DNA from: Streptomyces olivoverticillatus
GTDB lineage: Bacteria; Actinomycetota; Actinomycetes; Streptomycetales; Streptomycetaceae
Direction: 5' to 3'
Length of the DNA: 64,000 bases
Assembly: GCF_014203555.1 (NCBI RefSeq)
Contig: NZ_JACHJH010000006.1
Location: 310,001 to 374,000, forward strand
The notes under the pieces: generated by a model
Told to the model about the DNA's origin: nothing
The model's database searches: none
Seen by the model: the letters and a program-made list of their open reading frames with translations, nothing else
Translations under genes and position numbers: made by a program
Shown: piece by piece, positions 1 through 11,976 of the stretch
How positions within the stretch are numbered: position 1 is the first letter of the stretch
How the letters are laid out: every line of letters begins with the position of its first letter

Positions 1-378
1 GCCACCGTCGACAAGCGGACGATGCAGTTCTCGTACATGGACGGCGAGTACTTCGTGTTCATGGACATGGACACGTACGACCAGCTCATGGTCGACCGCA
101 AGGCCGTCGGTGACGCCGCCAACTTCCTGATCGAGGGCTTCGAGGCCACCGTCGCTCAGCACGAGGGCGAGGTCCTCTACGTCGAGCTGCCGGCCGCCGT
201 CGAGCTCGTCATCGAGCACACCGAGCCGGGTGTCCAGGGCGACCGCTCCACCGGTGGCTCCAAGCCCGCCAAGCTGGTGACCGGCTACGAGATCGCGGTC
301 CCGCTCTTCATCACCACGGGTGAGAAGATCAAGGTCGACACCCGCTCCGGTGAGTACCTCGGTCGGGTGAACAGCTAA
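1..378 (+). CDS. efp: Elongation factor P, 5' truncated
   Basis: The reading frame is open from base 1 and gives the last 125 residues of translation elongation factor P, which binds the ribosome next to the P site and relieves stalling at polyproline stretches. The family is about 188 residues, so roughly the first 63, including the N-terminal KOW domain and its modified loop, lie outside the window. The visible part covers the two OB-like domains and ends in the usual DTRSGEYLGRVNS-type tail. nusB follows after 2 bases, so the two are almost certainly co-transcribed. The in-frame ATG at 22 is internal and is not the start. Confidence 0.97.
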   Translation, partial: ATVDKRTMQFSYMDGEYFVFMDMDTYDQLMVDRKAVGDAANFLIEGFEATVAQHEGEVLYVELPAAVELVIEHTEPGVQGDRSTGGSKPAKLVTGYEIAVPLFITTGEKIKVDTRSGEYLGRVNS

Positions 379-380
379 CC

Positions 381-815
381 GTGGCCGCCCGTAGCAAGGC
401 CCGTAAGCGCGCCTTCCAGATCCTCTTCGAGGCCGACCAGCGCGGTGCCTCCGTGCGCAGCGTCCTCGCGGACTGGGTCCGGCACTCCCGGTCCGACGAC
501 CGTCAGCCGCCGGTCAACGAGTACACGATGCAGCTGGTCGAGGGCTATGCGGAGCATGTCGCCCGGATCGACGACCTGATCGCCACCTATGCGGTCGACT
601 GGGACCTGGACCGGATGCCGGTCGCCGACCGGAACATCGTCCGGCTCGGGGCCTACGAGCTGATCTGGGAGGACGGCACCCCGGACGCGGTGGCGATCGA
701 CGAGGCGGTTCAGCTCGCCAAGGAGTTCTCCACCGACGACTCGCCCGCCTTTGTGAACGGTCTGCTGGGCCGTTTCAAGGAGCTCAAGCCGAGCCTTCGG
801 CGCGACGAGCGCTAA
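381..815 (+). CDS. nusB: Transcription antitermination factor NusB
   Basis: This 144-residue protein matches NusB in length and all-helical character. With NusE (S10) it binds boxA RNA and supports processive transcription of rRNA operons. The start is a GTG two bases after the efp stop. Recognisable segments are the N-terminal RSKARKRAFQILFEAD helix and the conserved NRNIVRLGAYEL-like and AVQLAKEFSTDDSPAFVNGLLG segments. It ends the rightward efp-nusB unit; a strong hairpin lies just downstream and convergent bldD follows. Actinobacterial nusB usually sits next to efp, which agrees with the assignment. Confidence 0.96.
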   Translation: MAARSKARKRAFQILFEADQRGASVRSVLADWVRHSRSDDRQPPVNEYTMQLVEGYAEHVARIDDLIATYAVDWDLDRMPVADRNIVRLGAYELIWEDGTPDAVAIDEAVQLAKEFSTDDSPAFVNGLLGRFKELKPSLRRDER

Positions 816-862
816 CTAGCAGCGCGCGAGCGCCGCAGGCACAGCGGAGCAACAGACGAAAA

Positions 863-908
863 ACCGCCGGGGGCGGGAGATCCGAATGGGTCTCCCGCCC
901 CCGGCGGT
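863..908. terminator. Bidirectional terminator between nusB and bldD
   Basis: A perfect 18-bp GC-rich inverted repeat (863-880 pairing with 891-908, 10-base loop) lies between the convergent ends of nusB and bldD. A short A run precedes it on the plus strand, which gives a U tract for bldD transcripts. It can serve both genes. Confidence 0.9.
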
Positions 909-925
909 ACGTTTCTCTGTCGCTG

Positions 926-1426
926 TCAGGCGTCTTCGTGCTGGACGGCACGGCGCGCATCGGCGTCGAGCACGCCCCAGCTGATCAGCTGCTCGGTGAG
1001 CACCGAGGGCGACTGGTCGTAGATGACGGCAAGGGTGCGCAGGTCGTCCTGGCGGATCGAGAGGACCTTGCCGTTGTAGTCACCGCGCTGGCTCTGGATG
1101 GTCGCGGCGTAACGCTGGAGGGGGCCCGCCTTCTCGGCCGGGACGTGGGCGAGGCGCTCCAGGTCCAGGACGAGCTTCGGCGGGGGCTCGGCGGCGCCGC
1201 CGGGCGTGGTGCCGGGCAGGAGCTCCTGCACGGGCACACCGTAGAAGTCGGCGAGCTCGGCCAGACGCTGCACGGTCACGGCACGGTCACCGCGCTCGTA
1301 CGAGCCCACCACGACGGCCTTCCAGCGGCCCTGGGACTTCTCCTCGACGCCATGGAGGGAGAGGCCCTGCTGGGTGCGGATGGCGCGGAGCTTGGCCCCG
1401 AGCTGCTTGGCGTATTCGCTGGACAT
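926..1426 (-). CDS. bldD: Developmental master regulator BldD
   Basis: BldD is the c-di-GMP-responsive repressor that holds sporulation genes off during vegetative growth. The 166-residue product has an N-terminal XRE-type helix-turn-helix (about residues 6-70) and a C-terminal c-di-GMP domain. The c-di-GMP signature is intact: RGD at 114-116, then eight residues, then RQDD at 125-128, the same numbering as in characterised streptomycete BldD. The ATG start is preceded by a GGGAGC site. BldD-type palindromes occur 60-87 bases upstream, so autorepression is likely. It faces nusB tail to tail and pyrR back to back. Confidence 0.98.
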   Translation of the reverse strand: MSSEYAKQLGAKLRAIRTQQGLSLHGVEEKSQGRWKAVVVGSYERGDRAVTVQRLAELADFYGVPVQELLPGTTPGGAAEPPPKLVLDLERLAHVPAEKAGPLQRYAATIQSQRGDYNGKVLSIRQDDLRTLAVIYDQSPSVLTEQLISWGVLDADARRAVQHEDA

Positions 1427-1485
1427 AAAGCTCCCCGGACGCTGTATCGACGGCGACGGCCTCTTCTCGACTGCCGCGTGTCTGG

Positions 1486-1513
1486 TAACTCACTGTGAGG
1501 TTACGCAGCGTAA
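1486..1513. promoter_or_regulatory. Tandem BldD boxes in the bldD/pyrR intergenic region
   Basis: TTACGCAGCGTAA at 1501-1513 fits the published BldD consensus TNACNCWGNGTNA at every fixed position. TAACTCACTGTGA at 1486-1498 fits it with one mismatch. The two boxes lie side by side upstream of bldD, where autoregulation is known in Streptomyces. That they also affect the divergent pyr operon is possible but only inferred. Confidence 0.8.
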
Positions 1514-1625
1514 TCTCGGTTCGTCAAGCCGAATGGTCCACCCCCTCGGCCGTCAGGGGGGTGGTGGTGAGGGGCCGCCGTTCCTCCTGGTACCGTGAAA
1601 CCTGTAAATCCGACGTCCTTTAAAG

Positions 1626-1643
1626 TCCGTCCCGTGAGGCGGA
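1626..1643 (+). promoter_or_regulatory. PyrR-binding RNA loop in the pyrR leader
   Basis: The leader contains TCCCGTGAGGC, which matches the core of the known PyrR RNA-binding consensus (UCCNGNGAGGY). TCCG (1626-1629) and CGGA (1640-1643) flank it as a short stem. The AAGGAGGT ribosome site of pyrR starts two bases later. This layout predicts translational repression by PyrR when UMP is high, as described in mycobacteria, rather than Bacillus-type attenuation; no terminator is visible between the loop and the start codon. Confidence 0.65.
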
Positions 1644-1661
1644 GAAGGAGGTCCGTTTCGT

Positions 1662-2243
1662 ATGGACGCAGTCATTCCTGCGGCAGACCCCGCGCGTCCC
1701 GTGCTGGAAGCACCGGACATCGCCCGGGTTCTGACCCGTATCGCCCACGAGATCGTCGAACGCGCCAAGGGCGCCGGCGACGTCGTCCTCCTCGGCATCC
1801 CCACCCGTGGCGTCTTCCTCGCCCACCGGCTGGCCGCCAAGCTCGAGGAGATCACCGGGGCCAGGACCCCGGTCGGCTCCCTCGACATCACCATGTACCG
1901 CGACGACCTGCGGCTGCGCCCCGCCCGCGCGCTCGCGCGCACCGAGATCCCCGGTGAGGGGATCGACGGCAAGCTGGTGGTCCTCGTCGACGACGTGCTC
2001 TTCTCCGGCCGCACGATCCGCGCCGCGCTCGACGCGCTGAACGACATCGGCCGCCCCCGCGCCGTCCAGCTCGCGGTCCTCGTCGACCGCGGCCACCGCG
2101 AACTGCCGATCCGCGCCGACTACGTCGGCAAGAACCTCCCCACGTCGCTGCGGGAGACGGTCAAGGTCCAGCTCACCGAGGAGGACGGCCGCGACAGCGT
2201 GCTCCTCGGCGTGCGCGCGGCCGCCCCGGCCGACGGGCAGTAG
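1662..2243 (+). CDS. pyrR: Bifunctional pyr operon regulator / uracil phosphoribosyltransferase
   Basis: PyrR is an RNA-binding repressor of pyrimidine genes that also converts uracil and PRPP to UMP. The 193-residue product has the PRPP-binding loop VDDVLFSGRTIRAAL near residues 108-122 and the family segment LGIPTRGVFLAHRLA. The ATG follows a perfect AAGGAGGT site. It is the first gene of the de novo pyrimidine operon (pyrR-pyrB-pyrC-PH-like-carA-carB). The leader carries a PyrR-type loop that overlaps the ribosome site region, consistent with autoregulation. Confidence 0.96.
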   Translation: MDAVIPAADPARPVLEAPDIARVLTRIAHEIVERAKGAGDVVLLGIPTRGVFLAHRLAAKLEEITGARTPVGSLDITMYRDDLRLRPARALARTEIPGEGIDGKLVVLVDDVLFSGRTIRAALDALNDIGRPRAVQLAVLVDRGHRELPIRADYVGKNLPTSLRETVKVQLTEEDGRDSVLLGVRAAAPADGQ

Positions 2244-2333
2244 CTCCCACTCCACGGACCCGGCACCCCGGGCCCGCGGAGCGGCATGTCCGGCCACCAC
2301 CCCCGCAAACCTCCTAAACCACGGAGCAACCGG

Positions 2334-3323
2334 ATGAAGCGCCACCTCATCTCGGCCGCCGACCTCTCGCGCGACGACGCCGTCCTCATCCTCGACACCG
2401 CCGAGGAGATGGCCCGGGTCGCGGACCGGCCGATCAAGAAGCTGCCCACCCTGCGCGGCCGCACCGTCGTCAACCTCTTCTTCGAGGACTCGACGCGCAC
2501 CCGCATCTCCTTCGAGGCCGCCGCCAAGCGGCTCTCCGCCGACGTCATCAACTTCTCCGCCAAGGGCTCCTCGGTCTCCAAGGGCGAATCCCTCAAGGAC
2601 ACCGCCCTGACCCTGGAGGCGATGGGCGCGGACGCCGTCGTCATCCGCCACCACGACTCCGGCGCCCCGCACCGCCTGGCCACCTCCGGCTGGATCGGCG
2701 GCTCGGTCGTCAACGCCGGCGACGGCACCCACGAGCACCCCACGCAGGCGCTGCTGGACGCCTTCACCATGCGCCGCCGCCTCGTCGGCCCGGACGCCGG
2801 GATCGGACGCGATCTGGCCGGCCGCCGGATCACCATCGTCGGCGACATCCTGCACAGCCGGGTGGCCCGCTCCAACGTGCACCTGCTGAACACCCTCGGC
2901 GCCGAGGTCACCCTCGTCGCGCCGCCCACCCTGGTGCCGATCGGCGTCGAGACCTGGCCGTGCGAGGTCTCCTACGACCTGGACGCGGTGCTGCCGAAGT
3001 CCGACGCCGTGATGATGCTGCGCGTCCAGCGCGAGCGGATGAACGCCGCGTTCTTCCCCACCGAGCGCGAGTACGCCCGCCGCTACGGGCTCGACGGCGA
3101 CCGGATGGCCCGGATGCCGGAAGACGCCATCGTCATGCACCCGGGGCCGATGAACCGGGGTATGGAGATCACCGCCGAGGTTGCCGACTCCGACCGCTGC
3201 ACCGCCGTCGAACAGGTGGCCAACGGCGTCTCGACCCGCATGGCCGTCCTGTACCTGCTGCTCGGCGGCTCCGAGCCGGCCGTGGCGCCCCAGAACAACG
3301 CTCGCACCGAGGAGAACAAGTAA
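2334..3323 (+). CDS. pyrB: Aspartate carbamoyltransferase catalytic subunit
   Basis: PyrB joins carbamoyl phosphate and aspartate, the committed step of pyrimidine synthesis, in the cytoplasm. The 329-residue chain has the carbamoyl-phosphate site EDSTRTR at 51-57 and the HPTQALLD motif of the family. An ATG 16 codons upstream (2286) is in frame, but the 2334 start is preferred: it has GGAG upstream and yields the MKRHLISAADL N-terminus usual for streptomycete PyrB. No pyrI regulatory subunit is nearby, which is normal for actinobacteria. pyrC begins 2 bases after the stop. Confidence 0.97.
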   Translation: MKRHLISAADLSRDDAVLILDTAEEMARVADRPIKKLPTLRGRTVVNLFFEDSTRTRISFEAAAKRLSADVINFSAKGSSVSKGESLKDTALTLEAMGADAVVIRHHDSGAPHRLATSGWIGGSVVNAGDGTHEHPTQALLDAFTMRRRLVGPDAGIGRDLAGRRITIVGDILHSRVARSNVHLLNTLGAEVTLVAPPTLVPIGVETWPCEVSYDLDAVLPKSDAVMMLRVQRERMNAAFFPTEREYARRYGLDGDRMARMPEDAIVMHPGPMNRGMEITAEVADSDRCTAVEQVANGVSTRMAVLYLLLGGSEPAVAPQNNARTEENK

Positions 3324-3325
3324 CC

Positions 3326-4612
3326 ATGCCGAAGATCCTGATCCGTGGTGCGAAGCTCCTCGGCGGCGAGCCGCAGGACGTCCTCGTGGACGGCGAGACC
3401 ATCGCCGCGGTGGGCACGGGCCTGAGCGCCGAAGGCGCCACCGTCGTCGAGGCCGACGGCAAGATCCTGCTGCCGGGCCTGGTCGACCTCCACACCCACC
3501 TGCGCGAGCCCGGCCGCGAGGACTCCGAGACGGTGCTGACCGGCACCCGCGCCGCGGCGAGCGGCGGCTACACGGCGGTCTTCGCCATGGCCAACACCTT
3601 CCCCGTCGCCGACACCGCGGGCGTCGTCGAGCAGGTCTGGCGGCTCGGCAAGGAGTCCGGCTACTGCGACGTGCAGCCCATCGGCGCCGTCACCGTCGGC
3701 CTGGAGGGCAAGAAGCTCGCCGAGCTGGGCGCCATGCACGACTCCGCCGCCGCGGTGAAGGTCTTCTCCGACGACGGCAAGTGCGTCGACGACGCCGTGA
3801 TCATGCGCCGCGCGCTGGAGTACGTGAAGGCCTTCGACGGCGTCGTCGCCCAGCACGCCCAGGAGCCCCGGCTGACCGAGGGCGCCCAGATGAACGAGGG
3901 CGTCGTCTCCGCCGAGCTGGGCCTGGGCGGCTGGCCGGCCGTCGCCGAGGAGTCGATCATCGCCCGCGACGTGCTGCTCGCCGAGCACGTCGGCTCCCGC
4001 GTCCACATCTGCCACCTCTCCACCGCCGGCTCGGTCGAGATCGTCCGCTGGGCCAAGTCCCGCGGCATCGACGTGACCGCCGAGGTCACCCCGCACCACC
4101 TGCTCCTCACCGACGAGCTGGTGCGCTCGTACAACCCGGTCTACAAGGTCAACCCGCCGCTGCGCACCGAGCGCGACGTCATGGCCCTGCGCGAGGCCCT
4201 CGCCGACGGCACCATCGACATCGTCGCCACCGACCACGCCCCGCACCCGCACGAGGACAAGGACTGCGAGTGGGGCGCGGCCGCCATGGGCATGGTGGGC
4301 CTGGAGACGGCGCTGTCGGTCGTCCAGCACACGATGGTCGAGACCGGCCTGCTGGACTGGGCGGGCGTCGCCGAGCGCATGTCCTTCCGCCCCGCGGGCA
4401 TCGGCCGCCTCTCCGGCCACGGCCGCCCCATCGCCCCCGGTGAGCCCGCCAACCTCACGCTGGTGGATTCCGCTTACCGTGGTGTCGTGGACCCCGCGGG
4501 CTTCGCCTCCCGCAGCCGCAACACGCCCTACGAGGGCATCGAGCTGCCGGGACGCGTCACCCACACCTTCCTGCGGGGCCGGGCGACGGTCGTGGACGGG
4601 AAACTCGCGTGA
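3326..4612 (+). CDS. pyrC: Dihydroorotase
   Basis: PyrC cyclises carbamoyl aspartate to dihydroorotate. The 428-residue protein is an amidohydrolase with the metal motif DLHTHLREPG (His56, His58), later HHLL and the ATDHAPH motif carrying the catalytic Asp, and a C-terminal beta-sandwich segment. The ATG follows GAGGAGAA at the end of pyrB. Its stop overlaps the start of the next gene (GTGA), so translation is coupled through the operon. Length and motifs match actinobacterial dihydroorotases. Confidence 0.97.
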   Translation: MPKILIRGAKLLGGEPQDVLVDGETIAAVGTGLSAEGATVVEADGKILLPGLVDLHTHLREPGREDSETVLTGTRAAASGGYTAVFAMANTFPVADTAGVVEQVWRLGKESGYCDVQPIGAVTVGLEGKKLAELGAMHDSAAAVKVFSDDGKCVDDAVIMRRALEYVKAFDGVVAQHAQEPRLTEGAQMNEGVVSAELGLGGWPAVAEESIIARDVLLAEHVGSRVHICHLSTAGSVEIVRWAKSRGIDVTAEVTPHHLLLTDELVRSYNPVYKVNPPLRTERDVMALREALADGTIDIVATDHAPHPHEDKDCEWGAAAMGMVGLETALSVVQHTMVETGLLDWAGVAERMSFRPAGIGRLSGHGRPIAPGEPANLTLVDSAYRGVVDPAGFASRSRNTPYEGIELPGRVTHTFLRGRATVVDGKLA

Positions 4613-5181
4613 CACCTGCACTGATCAATCTGGCGGCCGAGGAGAAGTCTGCGGCCGTCACCGACTGGGCCGCACGGATCGGCTGGGTCGTCGGGCTGCT
4701 GCTCTTCATCGCGCTGCTGTACTGGCTGATGCGCGAGGGCTGGAAGTGGCGCGGCACCCTCCAGGGTGACCTGCCCGAGCTCCCCGCCGCGCCCGCCGAG
4801 CCCGGTGCGGCCACGCTCACCATGACCGGCCGCTACCACGGCTCCACCACCGCCGGGCAGTGGCTCGACCGCATCGTCGCCCAGGGCCTGGGCACCCGCA
4901 GCCGAGCCGAGCTCACCCTGACGGAGCAGGGGGTGGCCGTCGTACGGCCCGGTGCCAAGGACTTCTTCGTCCCGGCGGCGGCGCTGCGCGGCGCCCGTCT
5001 GGACAACGGCATCGCGGGCAAGGTCCTCGCCGAGGGCGGCCTGCTCGTGATCACGTGGCAGCACGGCGACAAGACGATCGACTCGGGCTTCCGCTCCGAC
5101 CGGGCGGCCGAGCACACCGCCTGGGTCGAGGCCCTCACCACCCTGCACGACTCGCACAACGACACGGAAGGCGCACGATGA
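4609..5181 (+). CDS. Membrane-anchored PH-like protein of the pyr operon
   Basis: This is a 190-residue protein of unknown function lodged between pyrC and carA. One transmembrane helix is clear (about residues 24-43, WVVGLLLFIALLYWLM). A soluble domain follows (about 75-180) whose beta-rich pattern, ending in FRSDRAAEHTAWVEALTTL, resembles a PH-like fold. It starts with GTG overlapping the pyrC stop and ends overlapping the carA start, so it is fully embedded in the operon and made in step with the enzymes. A gene of this kind is usual at this place in streptomycete pyr operons. A direct role in pyrimidine synthesis is not shown. Confidence 0.85.
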   Translation: MTPALINLAAEEKSAAVTDWAARIGWVVGLLLFIALLYWLMREGWKWRGTLQGDLPELPAAPAEPGAATLTMTGRYHGSTTAGQWLDRIVAQGLGTRSRAELTLTEQGVAVVRPGAKDFFVPAAALRGARLDNGIAGKVLAEGGLLVITWQHGDKTIDSGFRSDRAAEHTAWVEALTTLHDSHNDTEGAR

Positions 5182-6327
5182 CGACCTCCATCCAGGGGAA
5201 CGGCTCGCAGAGTAAAAGGGGGATCCCCGCCGTACTCGTCCTGGAGGACGGCCGCAGCTTCCGCGGACGCGCCTACGGGGCCGTGGGGGAGACCTTCGGC
5301 GAGGCCGTGTTCTCCACCGGCATGACCGGCTACCAGGAGACCCTGACCGACCCCTCCTACCACCGCCAGGTGGTCGTCATGACCGCCCCGCACGTCGGCA
5401 ACACGGGCGTCAACGACGAGGACCCCGAGTCCGCCCGCATCTGGGTCTCCGGCTACGTCGTGCGCGACCCCGCACGCATCCCCTCCAACTGGCGCTCGCG
5501 CCGCTCCCTCGACGAGGAGCTCGAGCGCCAGGGCGTGGTGGGCATCAGCGGCATCGACACCCGCGCGCTCACCCGCCACCTGCGCGAGCGCGGCGCCATG
5601 CGCGTCGGCATCTTCTCCGGCGAGGCGATCGCCGACGAGGCCGCGATGCTCGCCAAGGTGCAGGCGTCCCCGCAGATGAAGGGCGCCGACCTCTCCGCCG
5701 AGGTCGCCACCAAGGAGACCTACGTGGTCCCTGCGATCGGCGAGAAGCGCTTCACCGTCGCCGCCGTGGACCTCGGCATCAAGGGCATGACCCCGCAGCG
5801 GATGGCCGAGCGCGGCATCGAGGTGCACGTGCTGCCCGCCACCGCCACGGTCGAGGACGTCTACGCCGTCAACCCCGACGGCGTGTTCTTCTCCAACGGC
5901 CCCGGCGACCCGTCCACCGCCGACCACCCCGTCTCGGTGATGCGCAGCGTGCTGGAGCGCAAGACCCCGCTCTTCGGTATCTGCTTCGGCAACCAGATCC
6001 TGGGCCGCGCGCTCGGCTTCGGCACCTACAAGCTGAAGTACGGCCACCGCGGCATCAACCAGCCCGTGCAGGACCGTACGACCGGCAAGGTCGAGGTCAC
6101 CGCGCACAACCACGGCTTCGCCGTCGACGCCCCGCTCGACGCCGCGACCGACACGCCCTACGGCCGGGTCGAGGTCTCCCACGTGTGTCTCAACGACAAC
6201 GTGGTCGAGGGTCTCCAGCTGCTCGACCAGCCGGCATTCAGCGTCCAGTACCACCCCGAGGCAGCCGCAGGACCGCACGACGCCGCGTACCTGTTCGACC
6301 GCTTCGTCTCCCTGATGGAGGGCCAGC

Positions 6328-6335
<8 letters not shown>
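5178..6335 (+). CDS. carA: Carbamoyl-phosphate synthase small (glutaminase) subunit
   Basis: CarA releases ammonia from glutamine and channels it to CarB for carbamoyl phosphate synthesis. The 385-residue product has the CarA N-terminal domain, then a class I glutamine amidotransferase domain with the nucleophile in LFGICFGNQ, the NHGFA segment and the His-Glu pair in YHPEA. The ATG overlaps the preceding stop (ATGA), and the end overlaps carB by 8 bases. The N-terminus has about 12 extra residues before VLVLEDGRSF, a common small extension. Confidence 0.97.
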
Positions 6336-9639
<3,304 letters not shown>

Positions 9640-9646
9640 GGCGAAC

Positions 9647-9674
9647 GAGGGGGACACCGCAAGGTGTCCCCCTC
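9647..9674 (+). terminator. Terminator after carB
   Basis: A perfect 12-bp stem (9647-9658 with 9663-9674) closes on a GCAA tetraloop just after the carB stop. It separates carB from pyrD, so pyrD-pyrF are either read by partial read-through or have their own promoter in the 55 bases before pyrD. Confidence 0.8.
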
Positions 9675-9729
9675 TTCGTGAGACCTCTGACGAGACCCGC
9701 TTGCCCCTCCCCGCCCGAGAAGGCCAGAA

Positions 9730-10845
9730 ATGTACCGTCTCTTCTTCGACCTGATCTTCAAGCGCATGGACCCCGAGAAGGCCCACCACCTGGCCTTCGC
9801 CTGGATCCGCGCCGCCGCCCGGATGCCCGTCCTGCGCACCTTCGTCGCGGCCGTTCTCGCCCCCCGCCACAAGGAGCTGCGCACCGAGGCCCTGGGCCTG
9901 CGCATGCACGGCCCCTTCGGCCTCGCCGCGGGCTTCGACAAGAACGCCGCCGCCATCGACGGCATGGCCATGCTCGGCTTCGACCATGTCGAGATCGGCA
10001 CCGTCACCGCCCAGCCGCAGCCCGGCAACCCCAAGAAGCGCCTCTTCCGCCTCGTCGCGGACCGCGCGCTCGTCAACCGCATGGGCTTCAACAACGACGG
10101 CTCGGCCGCCGTGGCACAGCGCCTGGCCGAGCGCAAGAGCGTTTTCCGGACGACCGTGGGCGTCAACATCGGCAAGACCAAGATCGTCCCGGAGGCGGAG
10201 GCGGTCGCCGACTACGTCACCTCCACCGAGCGCCTGGCCGGCCACGCCGACTACCTCGTCGTCAACGTGTCCTCCCCGAACACGCCCGGCCTGCGCAACC
10301 TGCAGGCCACCGAGGCGCTGCGCCCGCTGCTGACCGCCGTCCGCGAGGCCGCCGACCGCACGGTCACCGACCGCCGCGTGCCCCTGCTGGTGAAAATCGC
10401 GCCCGACCTCGCCGACGAGGACGTCGACGCCGTGGCCGACCTCGCCGTGGAGCTGGGCCTGGACGGCATCATCGCCACCAACACCACCATTGCCCGCGAC
10501 GGCCTGGGCCTGAAGACCCCCAAGCGCACCGTCGAGGCCATCGGTGCCGGCGGTCTGTCCGGCGCCCCCCTCAAGGCGCGCTCCCTGGAGGTCCTGAGCC
10601 GCCTGTACGCCCGTGTGGGCGACCGGATCACCCTGGTGGGGGTCGGCGGCATCGAGACCGCCGACGACGCCTGGGAGCGCATCCTGGCGGGCGCCACGCT
10701 GGTCCAGGGCTACAGCGCCTTCATCTACGAGGGCCCGTTCTGGTGCCGGAAGATCCATAACGGGCTGGCCGAGAAGCTGGCCGCCAGCCCGTATGCCACC
10801 CTCGCCGAAGCCGTCGGCGCCGAGCACCGGAAGGTGACCGCATGA
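9730..10845 (+). CDS. pyrD: Dihydroorotate dehydrogenase (quinone), class 2
   Basis: PyrD oxidises dihydroorotate to orotate with FMN and passes electrons to the quinone pool at the membrane. The 371-residue sequence has the class 2 N-terminal helical segment (FDLIFKRMDPEKAHHLAF), the GFDKNAAA motif, NVSSPNTPGLR and the FMN-phosphate segment GVGGIET. The ATG follows GAGAAGG. Its stop overlaps the pyrF start (ATGA), so the two are coupled. Length agrees with class 2 enzymes. Confidence 0.97.
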   Translation: MYRLFFDLIFKRMDPEKAHHLAFAWIRAAARMPVLRTFVAAVLAPRHKELRTEALGLRMHGPFGLAAGFDKNAAAIDGMAMLGFDHVEIGTVTAQPQPGNPKKRLFRLVADRALVNRMGFNNDGSAAVAQRLAERKSVFRTTVGVNIGKTKIVPEAEAVADYVTSTERLAGHADYLVVNVSSPNTPGLRNLQATEALRPLLTAVREAADRTVTDRRVPLLVKIAPDLADEDVDAVADLAVELGLDGIIATNTTIARDGLGLKTPKRTVEAIGAGGLSGAPLKARSLEVLSRLYARVGDRITLVGVGGIETADDAWERILAGATLVQGYSAFIYEGPFWCRKIHNGLAEKLAASPYATLAEAVGAEHRKVTA

Positions 10846-11762
10846 CCGCCCACCCGTCACCCGACCACCACCCCTCATCGAGGCCCTCCGGGCCGCAGCG
10901 GTCTTCCCTGCCGCCCTTCGGCGCCCGCCTGCGCCGCGCCATGGACGAGCGCGGCCCCCTGTGCGTCGGCATCGACCCGCACGCCTCCCTGCTCGCCGAC
11001 TGGGGACTCGGCGACGACATCAAGGGCCTGGAGCGCTTCACGTACACGGTCGTGGAGGCGCTGGCCGACCGGGTCGCGGTGCTCAAGCCGCAGTCCGCCT
11101 TCTTCGAGCGGTTCGGCTCGCGCGGCATCGCCGTCCTGGAGCAGGCCGTGGCCGACTCCCGCGCCGCCGGGGCCCTGGTGCTGATGGACGCCAAGCGCGG
11201 CGACATCGGCTCCACCATGGCCGCCTACGCCGCCACCTACCTCGACCCCGCCTCGCCGCTGTTCTCGGACGCCGTGACCGTCAGCCCGTACCTCGGCTAC
11301 GGCTCCCTGCGCCCGGCCCTGGACCTGGCCCGGCAGAGCGGCACCGGCGTCTTCGTCCTCGCGCTCACCTCCAACCCCGAGGGAGCCGAGGTGCAGCACG
11401 CGGTGCGTGCCGACGGCGCGAGCGTAGCGGCGACCATGCTGGACCACCTCAAGGCCGAGAACGCCCGGGACGCCGCGCCCATGGGCTCGTACGGAGCCGT
11501 CGTCGGCGCCACCCTCGGCGACACGCTGGCCGCGGCAGGTGCGGATCTGGCCATCGGCGGGCCGCTGCTCGCCCCCGGCATCGGGGCGCAGGGCGCCACC
11601 GCCGCCGACCTGCCCAAGGTCTTCGGCGCGGCCGTCGCGAACGTCGTCCCGAACGTCAGCCGCGGCGTCCTGAAGCACGGTCCGGACGTCGCGGCGCTGC
11701 GCGAGAGTGCCGCCCGCTTCGCCGGCGAGGTGCGCGACGCGGTGGCCTCCGCGCGAGGCTGA
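10842..11762 (+). CDS. pyrF: Orotidine 5'-phosphate decarboxylase
   Basis: PyrF converts OMP to UMP, the last de novo step. The 306-residue protein belongs to the longer actinobacterial type; the catalytic lysine motif MDAKRGDIGST places Lys118 at the active site, and the substrate segment CVGIDPH is present at 41-47. The first 20 residues are Ser/Pro rich and may be dispensable. It overlaps pyrD and is followed by a strong terminator, which closes the pyrimidine gene set before mihF. Confidence 0.96.
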   Translation: MTAHPSPDHHPSSRPSGPQRSSLPPFGARLRRAMDERGPLCVGIDPHASLLADWGLGDDIKGLERFTYTVVEALADRVAVLKPQSAFFERFGSRGIAVLEQAVADSRAAGALVLMDAKRGDIGSTMAAYAATYLDPASPLFSDAVTVSPYLGYGSLRPALDLARQSGTGVFVLALTSNPEGAEVQHAVRADGASVAATMLDHLKAENARDAAPMGSYGAVVGATLGDTLAAAGADLAIGGPLLAPGIGAQGATAADLPKVFGAAVANVVPNVSRGVLKHGPDVAALRESAARFAGEVRDAVASARG

Positions 11763-11790
11763 CGTCAATTTTGTCGTGCGTTATGTCCGG

Positions 11791-11826
11791 AAAAGTCCTG
11801 GTCGAGCGAGTCTGACCAGGACTTTT
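11791..11826 (+). terminator. Intrinsic terminator after pyrF
   Basis: A 13-bp perfect inverted repeat (11791-11803 with 11814-11826) has an A run on its left arm and a T run on its right arm. It lies 28 bases after the pyrF stop and separates the pyrimidine genes from mihF. Confidence 0.9.
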
Positions 11827-11976
11827 CGTCTGTTCTCGCTGACTGGAGCGGGATCGGCCGCTAGTCTCCGTCGAGAGCGAACGTGCAAGCGCGTTGCGCG
11901 TTGCTCCCCAGGTGTGGGCCGACTAGGTTCCTCACCGGTCCGTATCCGACAGTTCGACATCCGAGGTGACGCAGGC

